Positions 13,968-22,565 of a DNA stretch of 29,414 nucleotides are shown here, one piece after another; positions within the stretch are counted from its first letter, which is position 1; the number at the start of each line of letters is the position of its first letter. The notes under the pieces were generated by a model. That model did no database searches. It saw only the letters and a program-made list of their open reading frames with translations, and was not told the origin of the DNA. Origin of the DNA: an uncultured Candidatus Melainabacteria bacterium (GTDB taxonomy: Bacteria; Cyanobacteriota; Vampirovibrionia; Gastranaerophilales; Gastranaerophilaceae). The stretch is from NCBI GenBank assembly GCA_934717895.1, contig CAKUZO010000016.1, positions 1 to 29,414 on the forward strand, in the 5' to 3' direction. The translations under genes and the position numbers were made by a program.

Positions 13968-15189
13968 GTTTATCCAATCGGCACTTTTAAGTGAGGATGT
14001 TGGGAAAATAGAACTTTATGGAGACATTTTAGATGAAAAACCACGAAATTGGTGGACAGATGAAGTTATTGAAGATTATCCATGTATTACTCCGAAAGAT
14101 TTTAGTAATGCACTTGAAGAGTTACAGAATGTTTCAACAATTGAAATTCACTTAAATTCTGGTGGAGGTGTTGCATCTGCAGGCATTGCGATTGGAAATA
14201 AAATTAAACACTCAGATAAGCATTTTATTTGTATAGTCGATAGTATTGCTGCATCAGCAGCCTTCACAGTAGCCATGAGTTGTGATGAAGTTCATGTGTT
14301 CTCTTCATCAATTCTTATGTGCCACGAAGTTAAAGTTGGGTTAAATGGCTATTACAACAATGCAGATTTAAAACGAGTTGAAATTGCTAATGAAACCTAT
14401 AATAAATCAACCGCTTCCGTTTATTCTAAAAAGTCTGGCATGGAACTATCAGAAATACTTGAACTGATGGCACAAGAAACATGGATGACTGGCACCGAAG
14501 CAGTTGAAAAAGGTTTTGCGGATAAGGAACTGGAAGGCAACAGTGAAACAACAGTTCAGTTATTAAATCAAAATATGTTAATGGTAAACGGAGTTCAATG
14601 CAACATTAAAGGCTTGAAAGTTCCTGATAGATTTTTGAACTCCACAAATAAACAATTAAACGTAGGAGGACAAAAAACTATGTCAAAGAAAGACAAAGAA
14701 AAAAGCTTTATGCAGCATATGGCTGCATTCTTCAAAAACGAAGCTGACGAAGAGGACAAGAAAACCGACCAAGATGGCGAAGATGATGAAGATAAAAAAG
14801 GCAAAAAAGAGAACAAATCTGCAAACCAAGATGATGGGAATGATGAAGAAAAGAAAGAACAGTCCATCAAAGAAGAAAGGGCAAGACTTCAAGCCATTGA
14901 TGCAATCGCTGATAAGATTGATGCAGATTTGGTTCAAGAGGCTAAATATGGGGAAACGGCTTGCTCTGCAGAACAATTAGCTTTAAGAGCATTGCAAAGA
15001 GATAATGAAAAATCTAAAGAAGCATTGACAAAACTTCAAAAAGATTCAAATGCAAGTGGGGTTAATGACGTATCTTCATTGCCGCCAAATACAGATACTA
15101 CTCAGACAGAAGATGCAATTCAAAAAGAAGCAACTGATTCAATGAAAATATTATTTAACAAAATTAATAAAGAGAATGGGGGTAAATAA
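13942..15189 (+). CDS. head maturation protease fused to scaffold, lambda gpC-like
   Basis: A 415-residue protein starting after AGGAGAG. Residues 15-210 are a ClpP/S49-like serine protease: HLNSGGGVASAG (70-81), catalytic Ser105 in DSIAASAAF, and His128 in LMCHEVK. The rest is highly charged, with Asp/Glu/Lys-rich repeats (about 250-310) and a helical C-terminal part resembling scaffolds. It should cut scaffold and portal during head maturation, as gpC does. A strong internal start at 14680 makes the scaffold also as a separate protein. The stop overlaps the decoration gene start (TAATG). Confidence 0.92.
   Translation: MNRKMMKNRFIQSALLSEDVGKIELYGDILDEKPRNWWTDEVIEDYPCITPKDFSNALEELQNVSTIEIHLNSGGGVASAGIAIGNKIKHSDKHFICIVDSIAASAAFTVAMSCDEVHVFSSSILMCHEVKVGLNGYYNNADLKRVEIANETYNKSTASVYSKKSGMELSEILELMAQETWMTGTEAVEKGFADKELEGNSETTVQLLNQNMLMVNGVQCNIKGLKVPDRFLNSTNKQLNVGGQKTMSKKDKEKSFMQHMAAFFKNEADEEDKKTDQDGEDDEDKKGKKENKSANQDDGNDEEKKEQSIKEERARLQAIDAIADKIDADLVQEAKYGETACSAEQLALRALQRDNEKSKEALTKLQKDSNASGVNDVSSLPPNTDTTQTEDAIQKEATDSMKILFNKINKENGGK
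14680..15189 (+). CDS. nested in-frame scaffold protein (Nu3-type)
   Basis: Inside the protease gene, TAGGAGGA at 14663-14670 lies 9 bases before an in-frame ATG (MSKKDKEKSFMQH). The product, 169 residues, is exactly the charged scaffold half without the protease. This mirrors lambda, where Nu3 is read from an internal start in C. It has acidic/basic repeats at residues 20-65, then a helical region (ARLQAIDAIADKIDADLVQEAKYG) and a C-terminal SMKILFNKINKENGGK tail that probably binds the capsid protein. Confidence 0.75.
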   Translation: MSKKDKEKSFMQHMAAFFKNEADEEDKKTDQDGEDDEDKKGKKENKSANQDDGNDEEKKEQSIKEERARLQAIDAIADKIDADLVQEAKYGETACSAEQLALRALQRDNEKSKEALTKLQKDSNASGVNDVSSLPPNTDTTQTEDAIQKEATDSMKILFNKINKENGGK

Positions 15190-15569
15190 TGACTGAACAA
15201 TTAAATAGAGAAGTTTGCAAAGTTGGTTATGACAATCTCATCAATTCTGCATATAGAACAGATGTATTTGCTGTAACTATTGCCGCAAACCAAGGTAAGT
15301 TGGCCAGAGGTACAGCCTTAGCAAAAAACTCCGAGGGTAAAATGGTTATTTTAGGAACAAAAGAAACTGTTTCAGATGCCCAAGTTCTTTGTGAAGCAAA
15401 CTGTATTCTAGCCAAAGAAGTAGATGCAACAACAGAAACAACAGCTCTTGCTTATAGAGAAGGTCACTTTAACACTGATTGTTTGATTGTAAAATCCGAC
15501 TACAAATTAACAGCAGCAGATAAAGACGCATTCAGAGTACACAATATTATACTTTCTGAGTCATTATAG
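15189..15569 (+). CDS. head decoration protein, lambda gpD-like
   Basis: A 126-residue protein with the gpD-type pattern: an early GKLARGTALAKNSEGKMVIL, then CILAKEVDATTETTALAYREGHFN and a C-terminal LRVHN-type segment (FRVHNIILSESL). Lambda gpD trimers sit on the expanded capsid and stabilise it against DNA pressure. Gene order (protease, decoration, major capsid) is the same as in lambda. It is translationally coupled to the protease stop. Confidence 0.88.
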   Translation: MTEQLNREVCKVGYDNLINSAYRTDVFAVTIAANQGKLARGTALAKNSEGKMVILGTKETVSDAQVLCEANCILAKEVDATTETTALAYREGHFNTDCLIVKSDYKLTAADKDAFRVHNIILSESL

Positions 15570-15578
15570 GAGGGAAAA

Positions 15579-16640
15579 ATGGCATATAATTTAGATTATA
15601 CTCAAACACCTGTGCTTTTAGCAGCATATAAACAAAAGAAAGAACCAACAACTTTTTTACAACAAAGATATTTTCCAAGAGGTACAAATTTTGGGACAGA
15701 TGAGGTTTTAGTTGAATACAAAAAAGGGTCTCAAAAAATGGCTCCGTTTGTATCCCCTGAAGTCGGAGGAAAAGTAATTAAACGTGAAGGTTATAGAGCT
15801 AATGCATATAAACCTGCATTTATTGCTCCAAAAAGAGCCTTGTCTGTAGATGATTTAAATAAAAAAGGTTTTGGTGAGGCTTATTATAACCAATTAAGTC
15901 CGGCAGAAAGAGCAGTTGCTATTACCGCTGATGATTTGGTTGAAATGGGAGATATGATTGTTCGAAGAGAAGAATGGATGTGTGCCCAGTTAATGAAGAA
16001 TAATGCAATTACAATGAAACATTATAATGATGATAATACTCTTTATTCCACAAAAAATATTGCATTTTATGAAGGAGAATCCAATACCGCAGTATATACT
16101 CCGTCAGTTTCTTGGGATAAGGCAAATGCTGACATTCTAGGGGATGGGGATGCAATGGTCAGAATGTTGACTAACGAAGGTTTGCCTGCAACTGATATGA
16201 TTGTTGGTACAAAAGTAAAAAAAGCACTTTTGAAAAATGAAGCTATTTTAAAATTATTGGATAACAGAAATTTCAATATTGGTGTTGTTGACCCAACTGA
16301 AGCATTTGAGGATGCTGTTTTAGTTGCTCAATTAAACTTTGAGGGTCATAAGTTGAACATTATTGAATATACCGGAACATACCAAGATGAGGACGGTAAA
16401 ACTAAACCATATATTGATGAAGACGCTGCAATCGTTACCGCTCCAAATTGTGGTGTTATCAATTATGGTGCAATTACCCAAATTGACTATGGCAAAGCAG
16501 ACTTCACAACTTATGTAGGATCAAGAGTTCCTTTGTATGGGGTAAAAGACCAAGTTAGGGAAGTTGCTCTTCGTTCAGCACCTTTAGTTCAACCTAAAAA
16601 TCAAAATCCATACATTTACTGTAAGGCAATTTTTTCATAG
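15579..16640 (+). CDS. major capsid protein, lambda gpE family
   Basis: A 353-residue protein with TAGGAGGGA before the ATG. Family features: TTFLQQRYFPRGTNFGTDEVLVEYKKG near the N-terminus, APFVSP and GGKVIKREGY, then RREEWMCAQLM, ADILGDGD, MIVGTKVKKALLKNEAILKLLDNR, and a C-terminal CGVINYGAITQIDYG. It folds like HK97-type capsid protein and builds the icosahedral shell. Length is close to lambda gpE (341). It is likely the most expressed gene here and has one of the best ribosome sites. Confidence 0.95.
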   Translation: MAYNLDYTQTPVLLAAYKQKKEPTTFLQQRYFPRGTNFGTDEVLVEYKKGSQKMAPFVSPEVGGKVIKREGYRANAYKPAFIAPKRALSVDDLNKKGFGEAYYNQLSPAERAVAITADDLVEMGDMIVRREEWMCAQLMKNNAITMKHYNDDNTLYSTKNIAFYEGESNTAVYTPSVSWDKANADILGDGDAMVRMLTNEGLPATDMIVGTKVKKALLKNEAILKLLDNRNFNIGVVDPTEAFEDAVLVAQLNFEGHKLNIIEYTGTYQDEDGKTKPYIDEDAAIVTAPNCGVINYGAITQIDYGKADFTTYVGSRVPLYGVKDQVREVALRSAPLVQPKNQNPYIYCKAIFS

Positions 16641-16649
16641 GAGGTCATA

Positions 16650-17111
16650 ATGCTAATTAAAATGATAAAAGGAGGTTTTGGACACAAAGAAAATGGTTAT
16701 GTTGTATTGAAAACAACAAAAGATGAACCATTTGAAGTGGATGAAACTATTGCGAAACGTCTCTGTGAAGAATTGGGTGTTGCGGAATATGTGAAGGAAG
16801 AAAAAGCAGATTCTAATCCGAACAATAATAATGGTAATGATGATACAACAGGTGAAAAAGAAAAACTTGTTGCTCGCTTTAAGGAATTAGGCGGAAAAGG
16901 TCCTGCTACAACTTGGAAATTAGAAACATTAAAATCTAAAATTGAAGAGTTGGAAAACAAAAAACAAACTTCTGATTCCGATGACGATACGGATACAGAT
17001 ATCGACACAGATTCCGATGTTGATACCAATAATAACAATGATGAAATTGAAGGTGAAATCGAATCTGACGATGCCGCACCTGATTTAAGCGGTGAAAACG
17101 GAGTTGCATAA
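16650..17111 (+). CDS. head protein, gpFI-like, with acidic low-complexity tail
   Basis: A 153-residue protein after AGGAGG. It has three parts: a small N-terminal beta domain (MLIKMIKGGFGHKENGYVVLKTT), a helix-extended-loop-helix-like segment (KLVARFKELGGKGPATTWKLETLKSKIEELEN, about residues 70-103), and an acidic tail in which DT/DS pairs repeat. The position, between major capsid and FII-like genes, is that of lambda FI, which aids packaging. Assignment rests mainly on position. The tail DNA is a loose GAY-ACN hexamer repeat (about 16979-17030) that could expand or contract. Confidence 0.6.
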   Translation: MLIKMIKGGFGHKENGYVVLKTTKDEPFEVDETIAKRLCEELGVAEYVKEEKADSNPNNNNGNDDTTGEKEKLVARFKELGGKGPATTWKLETLKSKIEELENKKQTSDSDDDTDTDIDTDSDVDTNNNNDEIEGEIESDDAAPDLSGENGVA

Positions 17112-17437
17112 TGACTTTGAAAGATGAAATTTTATCAGATATTGATAATGTTTTTTTAGATTTTGAAGATTTTGCGACTTTTCACATGATAGATAACAAA
17201 AAGGTTCTTTGCATTTTTGATGCTGAAGAATTAAAAACACGTCAAGGAACAAATGAACTTAATGTATCTGAATGTGATTTGATAATTTTTGGTAAGACCT
17301 CTGACTTCCCTGCAAGAAAGTCTATTGGAGATTACATGAACATTGATGGAACTGTTTATGTAATTGAAGATTGGAAAGAAAATTTAGGGATGTCAGAGAT
17401 TGCCTTTTCAAAGTTGAGTTCAAGAGGAAGTGAATAA
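17111..17437 (+). CDS. head-tail joining protein, gpFII-like
   Basis: A 108-residue protein whose ATG overlaps the previous stop. The pattern (IDNKKVLCIFDAEELKTRQGTNELNVSECDLIIFGKTSDFP, then GTVYVIEDWKENLGMSEIAFSKL) is that of the small beta-barrel head-tail joining proteins of lambda FII type. These attach to the portal-adaptor stack and receive the tail. The gene ends with the TAATG overlap to the next one. Confidence 0.8.
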   Translation: MTLKDEILSDIDNVFLDFEDFATFHMIDNKKVLCIFDAEELKTRQGTNELNVSECDLIIFGKTSDFPARKSIGDYMNIDGTVYVIEDWKENLGMSEIAFSKLSSRGSE

Positions 17438-17976
17438 TGGCACTAATCAATATTTTAGAAAGCATTAGAGATTGGCTTTATAAAGAGGTTTGTTGTGATT
17501 ATCAGTTCAAAAATGAACCACCCGAAAATCGTTCAAATGCTGAAGATTATAATTATTCATTAGTTCACCCACAAGCCTATATTTGGTATGTTCCGCCTGA
17601 AGGTAGAACGCCCTCTGTAACAATTCAATTTACTGAGGGGCAAATGAAGCGTTTTGAAAAAGAGGGAAGTGCAAAAGTTAAATTGTTATTTGCAACTTGG
17701 GATACAGGCATGCATGGTAATAATAAGCATTTTGAAATCAATCAAGAAGGTTGGCGTGACGTTTGGGTTTTTATATCGGGAACACTCAGAAAAATGAGAA
17801 ATACAACATTTCTCGGGAAAAATATCCGAATTCGACATGAAGATGGAATAAAATTTGGAACAATTTCTGAAAATGAAATGTTACCAAATTATTATCCTTT
17901 CTGGTGTGCATATATTGAATTCTCAATTCAATTTGGCGTGTCCAGTTCGGATGAAGATGTAAATGATGTCATATAG
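17437..17976 (+). CDS. probable tail-completion/terminator protein
   Basis: A 179-residue protein placed between the head-tail joiner and the tail sheath, where contractile phages carry the neck or tail-terminator protein. It starts with a helix (MALINILESIRDWLYKEV), contains HPQAYIWYVPPEGRTPSVTIQFTEG and RDVWVFISGTLRKMR, and ends in a beta-rich segment (PFWCAYIEFSIQFGV). The family is not firmly recognised. The role is inferred from position and shape. Confidence 0.5.
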   Translation: MALINILESIRDWLYKEVCCDYQFKNEPPENRSNAEDYNYSLVHPQAYIWYVPPEGRTPSVTIQFTEGQMKRFEKEGSAKVKLLFATWDTGMHGNNKHFEINQEGWRDVWVFISGTLRKMRNTTFLGKNIRIRHEDGIKFGTISENEMLPNYYPFWCAYIEFSIQFGVSSSDEDVNDVI

Positions 17977-17985
17977 GAGGCAAAA

Positions 17986-19467
17986 ATGACAGGTTATAAA
18001 CACGGTTCTTATTCAGAACTTGGCAATTCTGTTGCAAAAAGTGCTATCCAATCCAGTACGGTTGCTCTTTATGTTGGAGTTGCCCCAGTACACCTAATTC
18101 AAGGATATGCCGAAGCCGAAATTGTCAATTTACCTGTAAAAGTTCAAAATTTTACAGATGCACAGAAAAAGCTCGGTTATTCTGAAGATTGGGACAAATA
18201 CACATTATGTGAAGCAATGGCAGCACATTTTGATAATGGAATTCAGAATATTGGTCCGATTTATTGTATCAATGTTTTAGATCCAGACAAACATAGAAAA
18301 TCAGAACCTACAACCGTATCGGTTACATTTACTAATAATGTTGCTGAAATCAAAACAGACACTGCAATTATAGATACAGTTGCCATTGCGAATTATGTAA
18401 AAGACAAAGATTATACTGTTGATTATGATTTTAATACTGGTAAAGTTATTATATCAAAAATCAATAATGAAATTAGTAACCAAATCAATGTTGGTTATTA
18501 TGAAATTGATTTAGCAAATGTTGATGAAACTACTATTATTGGTGGAACAACTGCAAATGGAGAAACTACTGGTTTCGCCGCAATCAAGCATTTGTATTTA
18601 AGAGAAAATCAAGTTCTAAATTTACTAGGTTGTCCAAAATATAGTGAAAATCCAAAAGTTTACGCAAAAATGATTACTGCTTGTACAAAAATCAATGGTC
18701 ATTGGGATGCGTTTTTCTGTGCGGATATTCCAATAAAAGACGGTTCAAACAGTGTAGATACTTTTGTCAAAGCAAGAAATTGGCGAAAAGAAAACGGATA
18801 TGATTCCGAACGTTCTGAAATTTCTTGGCCACAATGGCAAGATGCGAAAACAAAGAGAATTTATCATATTTCAACCTTGAATATCGTTAATTACATGATT
18901 GCTGATGAAGATCATGATGGTATTCCAATGAAAAACGCATCTAATATGCAATTACCGACAGGCAAACAATATTTTGGAGAGAATTCAAAAAACCAAGGAT
19001 TCGACCAAGATGAAGCAACTTCAGAATTAAACTCTTATGGAATTTCAACAGGAGTTTTTTGGGGTGGTCAATGTGTAACTTGGGGCGGGAATACTGCCAA
19101 TTATCAATACGGTAAGGATATTGATGTTAGAAGCATAGATTCTCATTATATGCGAATGTTATTCTTTGTAATGAACGGATTTCAAACTAGACACGCATCG
19201 CAAATTGATGGAGATTTTGACCGCCATTTAAAAGACTCAATACTTGATGAAGAGCAAGAAAATATTGATACATATATTTCAAAAGGTGGGTTGCTACAAG
19301 GCTCAAAAATCTTGTTTTTATCAACCGAGAATCCAACATCCGATATGATAAACGGAGATTGGCATTTTGACTTGCCTATTACTGTAACGCCAAGAGCAAA
19401 ATCATTAACAGGTAAAGTTTACTACACAGATGAAGGTTTAACTTCGCTAGTAGAGGAGGTGGCATAG
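17986..19467 (+). CDS. contractile tail sheath protein
   Basis: A 493-residue protein after TAGGAGG. N-terminal YKHGSYSELGNSVAKS and VALYVGVAPVHL are typical of P2 FI/Mu L-type sheath subunits, as are the C-terminal SRASKVYVDI-like region IDVRSIDSHYMRMLFFVMNGFQTRHASQIDGDF and the domain ending LPITVTPRAKSLTGKVYYTDEG. It forms the outer tube that shortens on infection to drive the inner tube into the cell. This defines the particle as a myovirus, unlike the lambda-type head genes before it. Confidence 0.93.
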   Translation: MTGYKHGSYSELGNSVAKSAIQSSTVALYVGVAPVHLIQGYAEAEIVNLPVKVQNFTDAQKKLGYSEDWDKYTLCEAMAAHFDNGIQNIGPIYCINVLDPDKHRKSEPTTVSVTFTNNVAEIKTDTAIIDTVAIANYVKDKDYTVDYDFNTGKVIISKINNEISNQINVGYYEIDLANVDETTIIGGTTANGETTGFAAIKHLYLRENQVLNLLGCPKYSENPKVYAKMITACTKINGHWDAFFCADIPIKDGSNSVDTFVKARNWRKENGYDSERSEISWPQWQDAKTKRIYHISTLNIVNYMIADEDHDGIPMKNASNMQLPTGKQYFGENSKNQGFDQDEATSELNSYGISTGVFWGGQCVTWGGNTANYQYGKDIDVRSIDSHYMRMLFFVMNGFQTRHASQIDGDFDRHLKDSILDEEQENIDTYISKGGLLQGSKILFLSTENPTSDMINGDWHFDLPITVTPRAKSLTGKVYYTDEGLTSLVEEVA

Positions 19468-19468
19468 T

Positions 19469-19969
19469 ATGGTATTAGATTTGAATGGTGCAATCGTTAA
19501 AACTAAATGTTTTATTGGCGGTGTACTAAAAGCTCAAGATGTAAAATTGTCACTTCCGGAAGTGAATTTTCAAGAAATTGAATTGCCTGCAATGGGAAAA
19601 ATGTCAGTCCCATTGCCATTGACTGAAAATATTGAGGCTACAATCAATAAAATCGGCTTTGATAAAGGGCTTTGCAGTGCGATTTCCTTATCTCCGACAA
19701 AATATGAATTTCGTTGGGCTCAAACTCAGGAAAAAGCAAACGGTACAAGTCGCGTTATAGGCTGTAAAGCGTTTATTACAGGAAAAGCAAAATCAATCCC
19801 TGGAGGAGAGATTGAAGTCGGTTCTAGTTATGAGGGTGCAATTCCAATTGATGTAAGACGTTACCAAGTTTACGTTGACGGAAAAGAACAATGGTTAATT
19901 GATAAAGTTGCAGAAATTTTGCGAATCAATGGCAAAGATTATGCAGCTGATATTAAAAATGTAGTTTAA
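19469..19969 (+). CDS. tail tube protein, P2 FII family
   Basis: A 166-residue protein directly after the sheath gene, with GAGGAGGTGG upstream. The pattern fits the P2 FII/Mu M family of inner tubes: LPEVNFQEIELPAMGKMSVPLPLTENIEATINKIGFDKG, then SRVIGCKAFITGKAKSIPGGEIEVGS and RRYQVYVDGKEQWLIDKVAEILRINGKDY. Hexameric rings stack to make the DNA channel. A strong terminator begins at its stop codon. Confidence 0.92.
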   Translation: MVLDLNGAIVKTKCFIGGVLKAQDVKLSLPEVNFQEIELPAMGKMSVPLPLTENIEATINKIGFDKGLCSAISLSPTKYEFRWAQTQEKANGTSRVIGCKAFITGKAKSIPGGEIEVGSSYEGAIPIDVRRYQVYVDGKEQWLIDKVAEILRINGKDYAADIKNVV

Positions 19970-19993
19970 GCGAGGGTTTCCCCTCGCTTTTTT
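19969..19993 (+). terminator. strong intrinsic terminator after tail tube gene
   Basis: GCGAGGG (19970-19976), loop TTTC, CCCTCGC (19981-19987), then six T. It sits between the highly needed sheath and tube genes and the low-copy assembly genes, so it probably acts as an attenuator that sets their ratio. Confidence 0.9.
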
Positions 19994-20008
19994 AAAAGAG
20001 AGGATAAA

Positions 20009-20383
20009 ATGAAAATTTTAAAATTAGCAAAACCACTATTAGTGAATGGTAAAAAAAGAACAGAATTAAAATATGATACTTCAATATTAACAATTTCAGA
20101 TTTAAGTAATGCTGAAACTTTAAAATTCAAATTAGTACCAGCAGAACAAGCAGCAAGTTCAGTGGCTCAAACTGATAATATCTTGCACTTGTGTGTAGCA
20201 GTTATGGCAGTCTTACGATGTGAACCAGAAGTATCAGAAGAAGATATGCTGAGATTAGAAGGATATGATGTTGTTCAATTATCTAGAATTGGCCAACGTT
20301 TTTTTATTGGCTCGGCATCAGAAATTGCAGAGAACTCCGAAACGCAGCAAGAGGTTACTCAAGAAGTTACTTCTGCTCAATAG
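20009..20383 (+). CDS. tail assembly chaperone, P2 gpE-like
   Basis: A 124-residue protein with AGAGAGGA upstream. It has the pattern of the P2 E/Mu gp41 chaperone family: LVNGKKRTELKYDTSILTISDLSNAE, then DNILHLCVAVMAVL and LRLEGYDVVQLSRIGQRFFIGSA. It coats the tape-measure protein during tail assembly. Near codon 98 a slippery T run allows a -1 shift to a longer form (see 20299-20490). The Gln/Glu/Thr-rich end is the zero-frame tail. Confidence 0.88.
   Translation: MKILKLAKPLLVNGKKRTELKYDTSILTISDLSNAETLKFKLVPAEQAASSVAQTDNILHLCVAVMAVLRCEPEVSEEDMLRLEGYDVVQLSRIGQRFFIGSASEIAENSETQQEVTQEVTSAQ
20299..20305 (+). other. programmed -1 ribosomal frameshift site (T TTT TTT)
   Basis: Seven T are in the exact phase required: CGT TTT TTT ATT in the zero frame, so the heptamer reads T TTT TTT. 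The -1 frame is open from 20287 to TAA 20488-20490. P2 E/E' is known to shift at a T-rich heptamer in the same position of the gene. Confidence 0.75.
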
Positions 20384-20490
20384 AAAACATTTATAGAATG
20401 CCGTTGAGGGATTTTCTAAAGGAAATTACTGAAGCCGTAAAACAGAAAGAGGAAGAACAAACACGCAAAAATAAACGGAAACGGAGATAA
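20305..20490 (+). CDS. tail assembly chaperone extension (E' part of E-E' frameshift fusion)
   Basis: 61 codons in the -1 frame, ending at TAA 20488-20490, one base before the tape-measure ATG. The ending IYRMPLRDFLKEITEAVKQK matches the P2 GpE' pattern (aromatic/Tyr, M-x-L-x-x-x, helix). The rest is basic (KNKRKRR). A -1 shift at 20299-20305 would give a fusion of about 99 + 61 residues. An internal ATG (20398) could start a 30-residue piece, but no ribosome site precedes it, which favours the fusion. The fused form should link the chaperone to the tape measure. Confidence 0.75.
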   Translation, partial: YWLGIRNCRELRNAARGYSRSYFCSIENIYRMPLRDFLKEITEAVKQKEEEQTRKNKRKRR

Positions 20491-20491
20491 A

Positions 20492-22333
20492 ATGAAACCT
20501 CAAGTTTTAGAAACTGCAATTAAATTTGTCGGAGCAATCGACCCTTCATTATCGAAAGCATCAAGGAATGTTGTTAAGAATTTAAAAGGAATAGACCTTA
20601 AAGCTGTAGGAATAGGAATGGCTTTTACTGGGGCGGCTATTATGGCAGTTAAAGCTGCGGTACAAGTTTCTAAAGCCTTGTACGGTCTAGGCAAAGATTT
20701 TGATAAGGCATACAATTCTATTAGGATTGGTACTGGGGCTACCGGTAAGGAATTAGAATCATTAAAAGGCACATTTAGAGACGTTTATAGTTCTGTTCCA
20801 GGAACAATGGAAGATGCAAGTAAAGCTGTTACAGATTATAATACCCGTTTAGGTTTAACTGGAAATAATTTAAAGGAACTTTCAAGACAGGCTGTTGCCG
20901 TTAGTGGAATGTTAAAAGAAGATTTGAATACGACTATCCAAAATTCTTCCCAAACATTCCAACAATGGAATATCAAGGCTGATGATATGGGACAAGAAAT
21001 GGACTACATCTTCAAGGTTTCTCAATCTACTGGTATCGGCTTTAATCAACTGATGGGAAGTATGAAATCTGTAGGTCCTGCAATGCAACAACTTGGTCTT
21101 TCATTTGAAACATCTGCAGCTATGATGGGACAAATGGAAAAAGCAGGTATTAACACAGATGAAGCTTTAAAAGCCATGAAAAAATCTGTTAGTGTTTTTG
21201 CAAAAAATGGAATAGATGCATCCAAGGGATTTGAAGTTTATACAAAGGCAATAAAAGATGCAAAATCAGAAACAAAAGCAATCGCATTAGCAAGTGAAGT
21301 ATTTGGTCAGCGTGCAGGTTCAACAATGGCTAATGCCATCAGAAAAGGTGCAATTTCTGTTGATGATTTTGCAAAAGCAATGGCAAATAGCAAAGAATCA
21401 ATAATGGGTGCAATGTGGGATACCGCAGATGTAGAAAAAAAGTCAGAAATATTACAGCACAGTTTTCAAACAGCAATAGAACCGTTATCTTCTGGAATAT
21501 ATGATGCAATCGCAGATGTAATGCCAGATTTGATGAAAATGTTTGAAGAATTAAAACCTTTCATTACTCAAATTTCGCAAGCTATGGCTCCAGTTTCTAA
21601 AGCTTTGATTGGGATTCTTTCTGATTTGATTCCGCCATTGACAGATGTTGCTCTTGAACTAATCCCACCATTAGCAGATTTATTGATTGCACTATGTCCT
21701 GTAATTAAATATTTAGCAATTTTTATTGGAGTAACGTTAAGTGCATCAATAAAAGCTCTAGTTCCTGTTATTGGTAATATTATAGCTATGATAAATCAAT
21801 TAGTTGAATTCATAGGTAATGTTTTTACTGGAAAATGGAGAAAGGCCTGGGCTAATATCGTAGAAATCGTAAAAGAACTATTCAAAGGTCTTTGGAACTT
21901 GTTAATGGCTCCTTTCAAAGCCGTTACAAACGCAATTGAAAATGTAAAAGGGAAAGCATCTGGTCAGAAGAAAACTGAGAGCACACAAACCATACCTAAA
22001 TTTGCAAAAGGTGGTTTTACAAACGGCATTTCAATTGCAGGTGAAGCAGGGCGAGAGGCGATTATTTCATTTAATCCGGCATATCGTTCTGACAATATTT
22101 CAACTTGGTTGAAAGCAGGAGAAATGCTTGGTGTTTCATCTGGTAGTGGACTGAGTTCATATAATTTGGGCGGAATAACCTTTAGCCCAAATATTTATGT
22201 GACAAATGCAATGAGTGCAGAAGATGTCATAAACAGAATAAAATCTGCTGAAGGGGAATTTATGGATGTAGTAGAAGAATTTTTCGCAAGAAAATCTGCA
22301 AACAGCTATGGAACTCCTGCATTAGATTATTAG
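20492..22333 (+). CDS. tail tape measure protein
   Basis: A 613-residue protein directly after the chaperones. Residues 1-310 are the TP901-type tape-measure region (DFDKAYNSIRIGTGATGKELESL, then VSQSTGIGFNQLMGSMKSVGPAMQQLG and VFGQRAGSTMANAIRKGAISVDDF). Residues 340-450 hold hydrophobic stretches that may enter the membrane at infection. The C-terminus has FAKGGFTNGISIAGEAGREAIISF, common in such proteins. Its length sets tail length: about 610 residues implies a short-to-medium tail, smaller than P2 gpT (about 815). Confidence 0.93.
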   Translation: MKPQVLETAIKFVGAIDPSLSKASRNVVKNLKGIDLKAVGIGMAFTGAAIMAVKAAVQVSKALYGLGKDFDKAYNSIRIGTGATGKELESLKGTFRDVYSSVPGTMEDASKAVTDYNTRLGLTGNNLKELSRQAVAVSGMLKEDLNTTIQNSSQTFQQWNIKADDMGQEMDYIFKVSQSTGIGFNQLMGSMKSVGPAMQQLGLSFETSAAMMGQMEKAGINTDEALKAMKKSVSVFAKNGIDASKGFEVYTKAIKDAKSETKAIALASEVFGQRAGSTMANAIRKGAISVDDFAKAMANSKESIMGAMWDTADVEKKSEILQHSFQTAIEPLSSGIYDAIADVMPDLMKMFEELKPFITQISQAMAPVSKALIGILSDLIPPLTDVALELIPPLADLLIALCPVIKYLAIFIGVTLSASIKALVPVIGNIIAMINQLVEFIGNVFTGKWRKAWANIVEIVKELFKGLWNLLMAPFKAVTNAIENVKGKASGQKKTESTQTIPKFAKGGFTNGISIAGEAGREAIISFNPAYRSDNISTWLKAGEMLGVSSGSGLSSYNLGGITFSPNIYVTNAMSAEDVINRIKSAEGEFMDVVEEFFARKSANSYGTPALDY

Positions 22334-22343
22334 AGGTTATTTT

Positions 22344-22565
22344 ATGCAAGTAACAGGTTATAAAAAACACATTGCAAGTTCAGGAGAAACATTTGATATT
22401 CTTGCTTTGAAATATTATTCAGATGAATTTATGTCAAGTTATATTATTGAATGTAATCCTGAATATAGTAATGTGCTTATTTTTACAGGTGGAGAGATTT
22501 TGGCTATCCCAGTATTTGATACGCTAGAAAATGATTTAACACTCGCACCTTGGAGACGTACATAA
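22344..22565 (+). CDS. tail protein X (LysM-like)
   Basis: A 73-residue protein of the P2 gpX family: HIASSGETFDILALKYYSDE, then IIECNPEYSNVLIFTGGEILAIPV, a single LysM-type fold. It is a small baseplate hub part placed between tape measure and gpD. Its TAA overlaps the ATG of gpD. Confidence 0.9.
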   Translation: MQVTGYKKHIASSGETFDILALKYYSDEFMSSYIIECNPEYSNVLIFTGGEILAIPVFDTLENDLTLAPWRRT

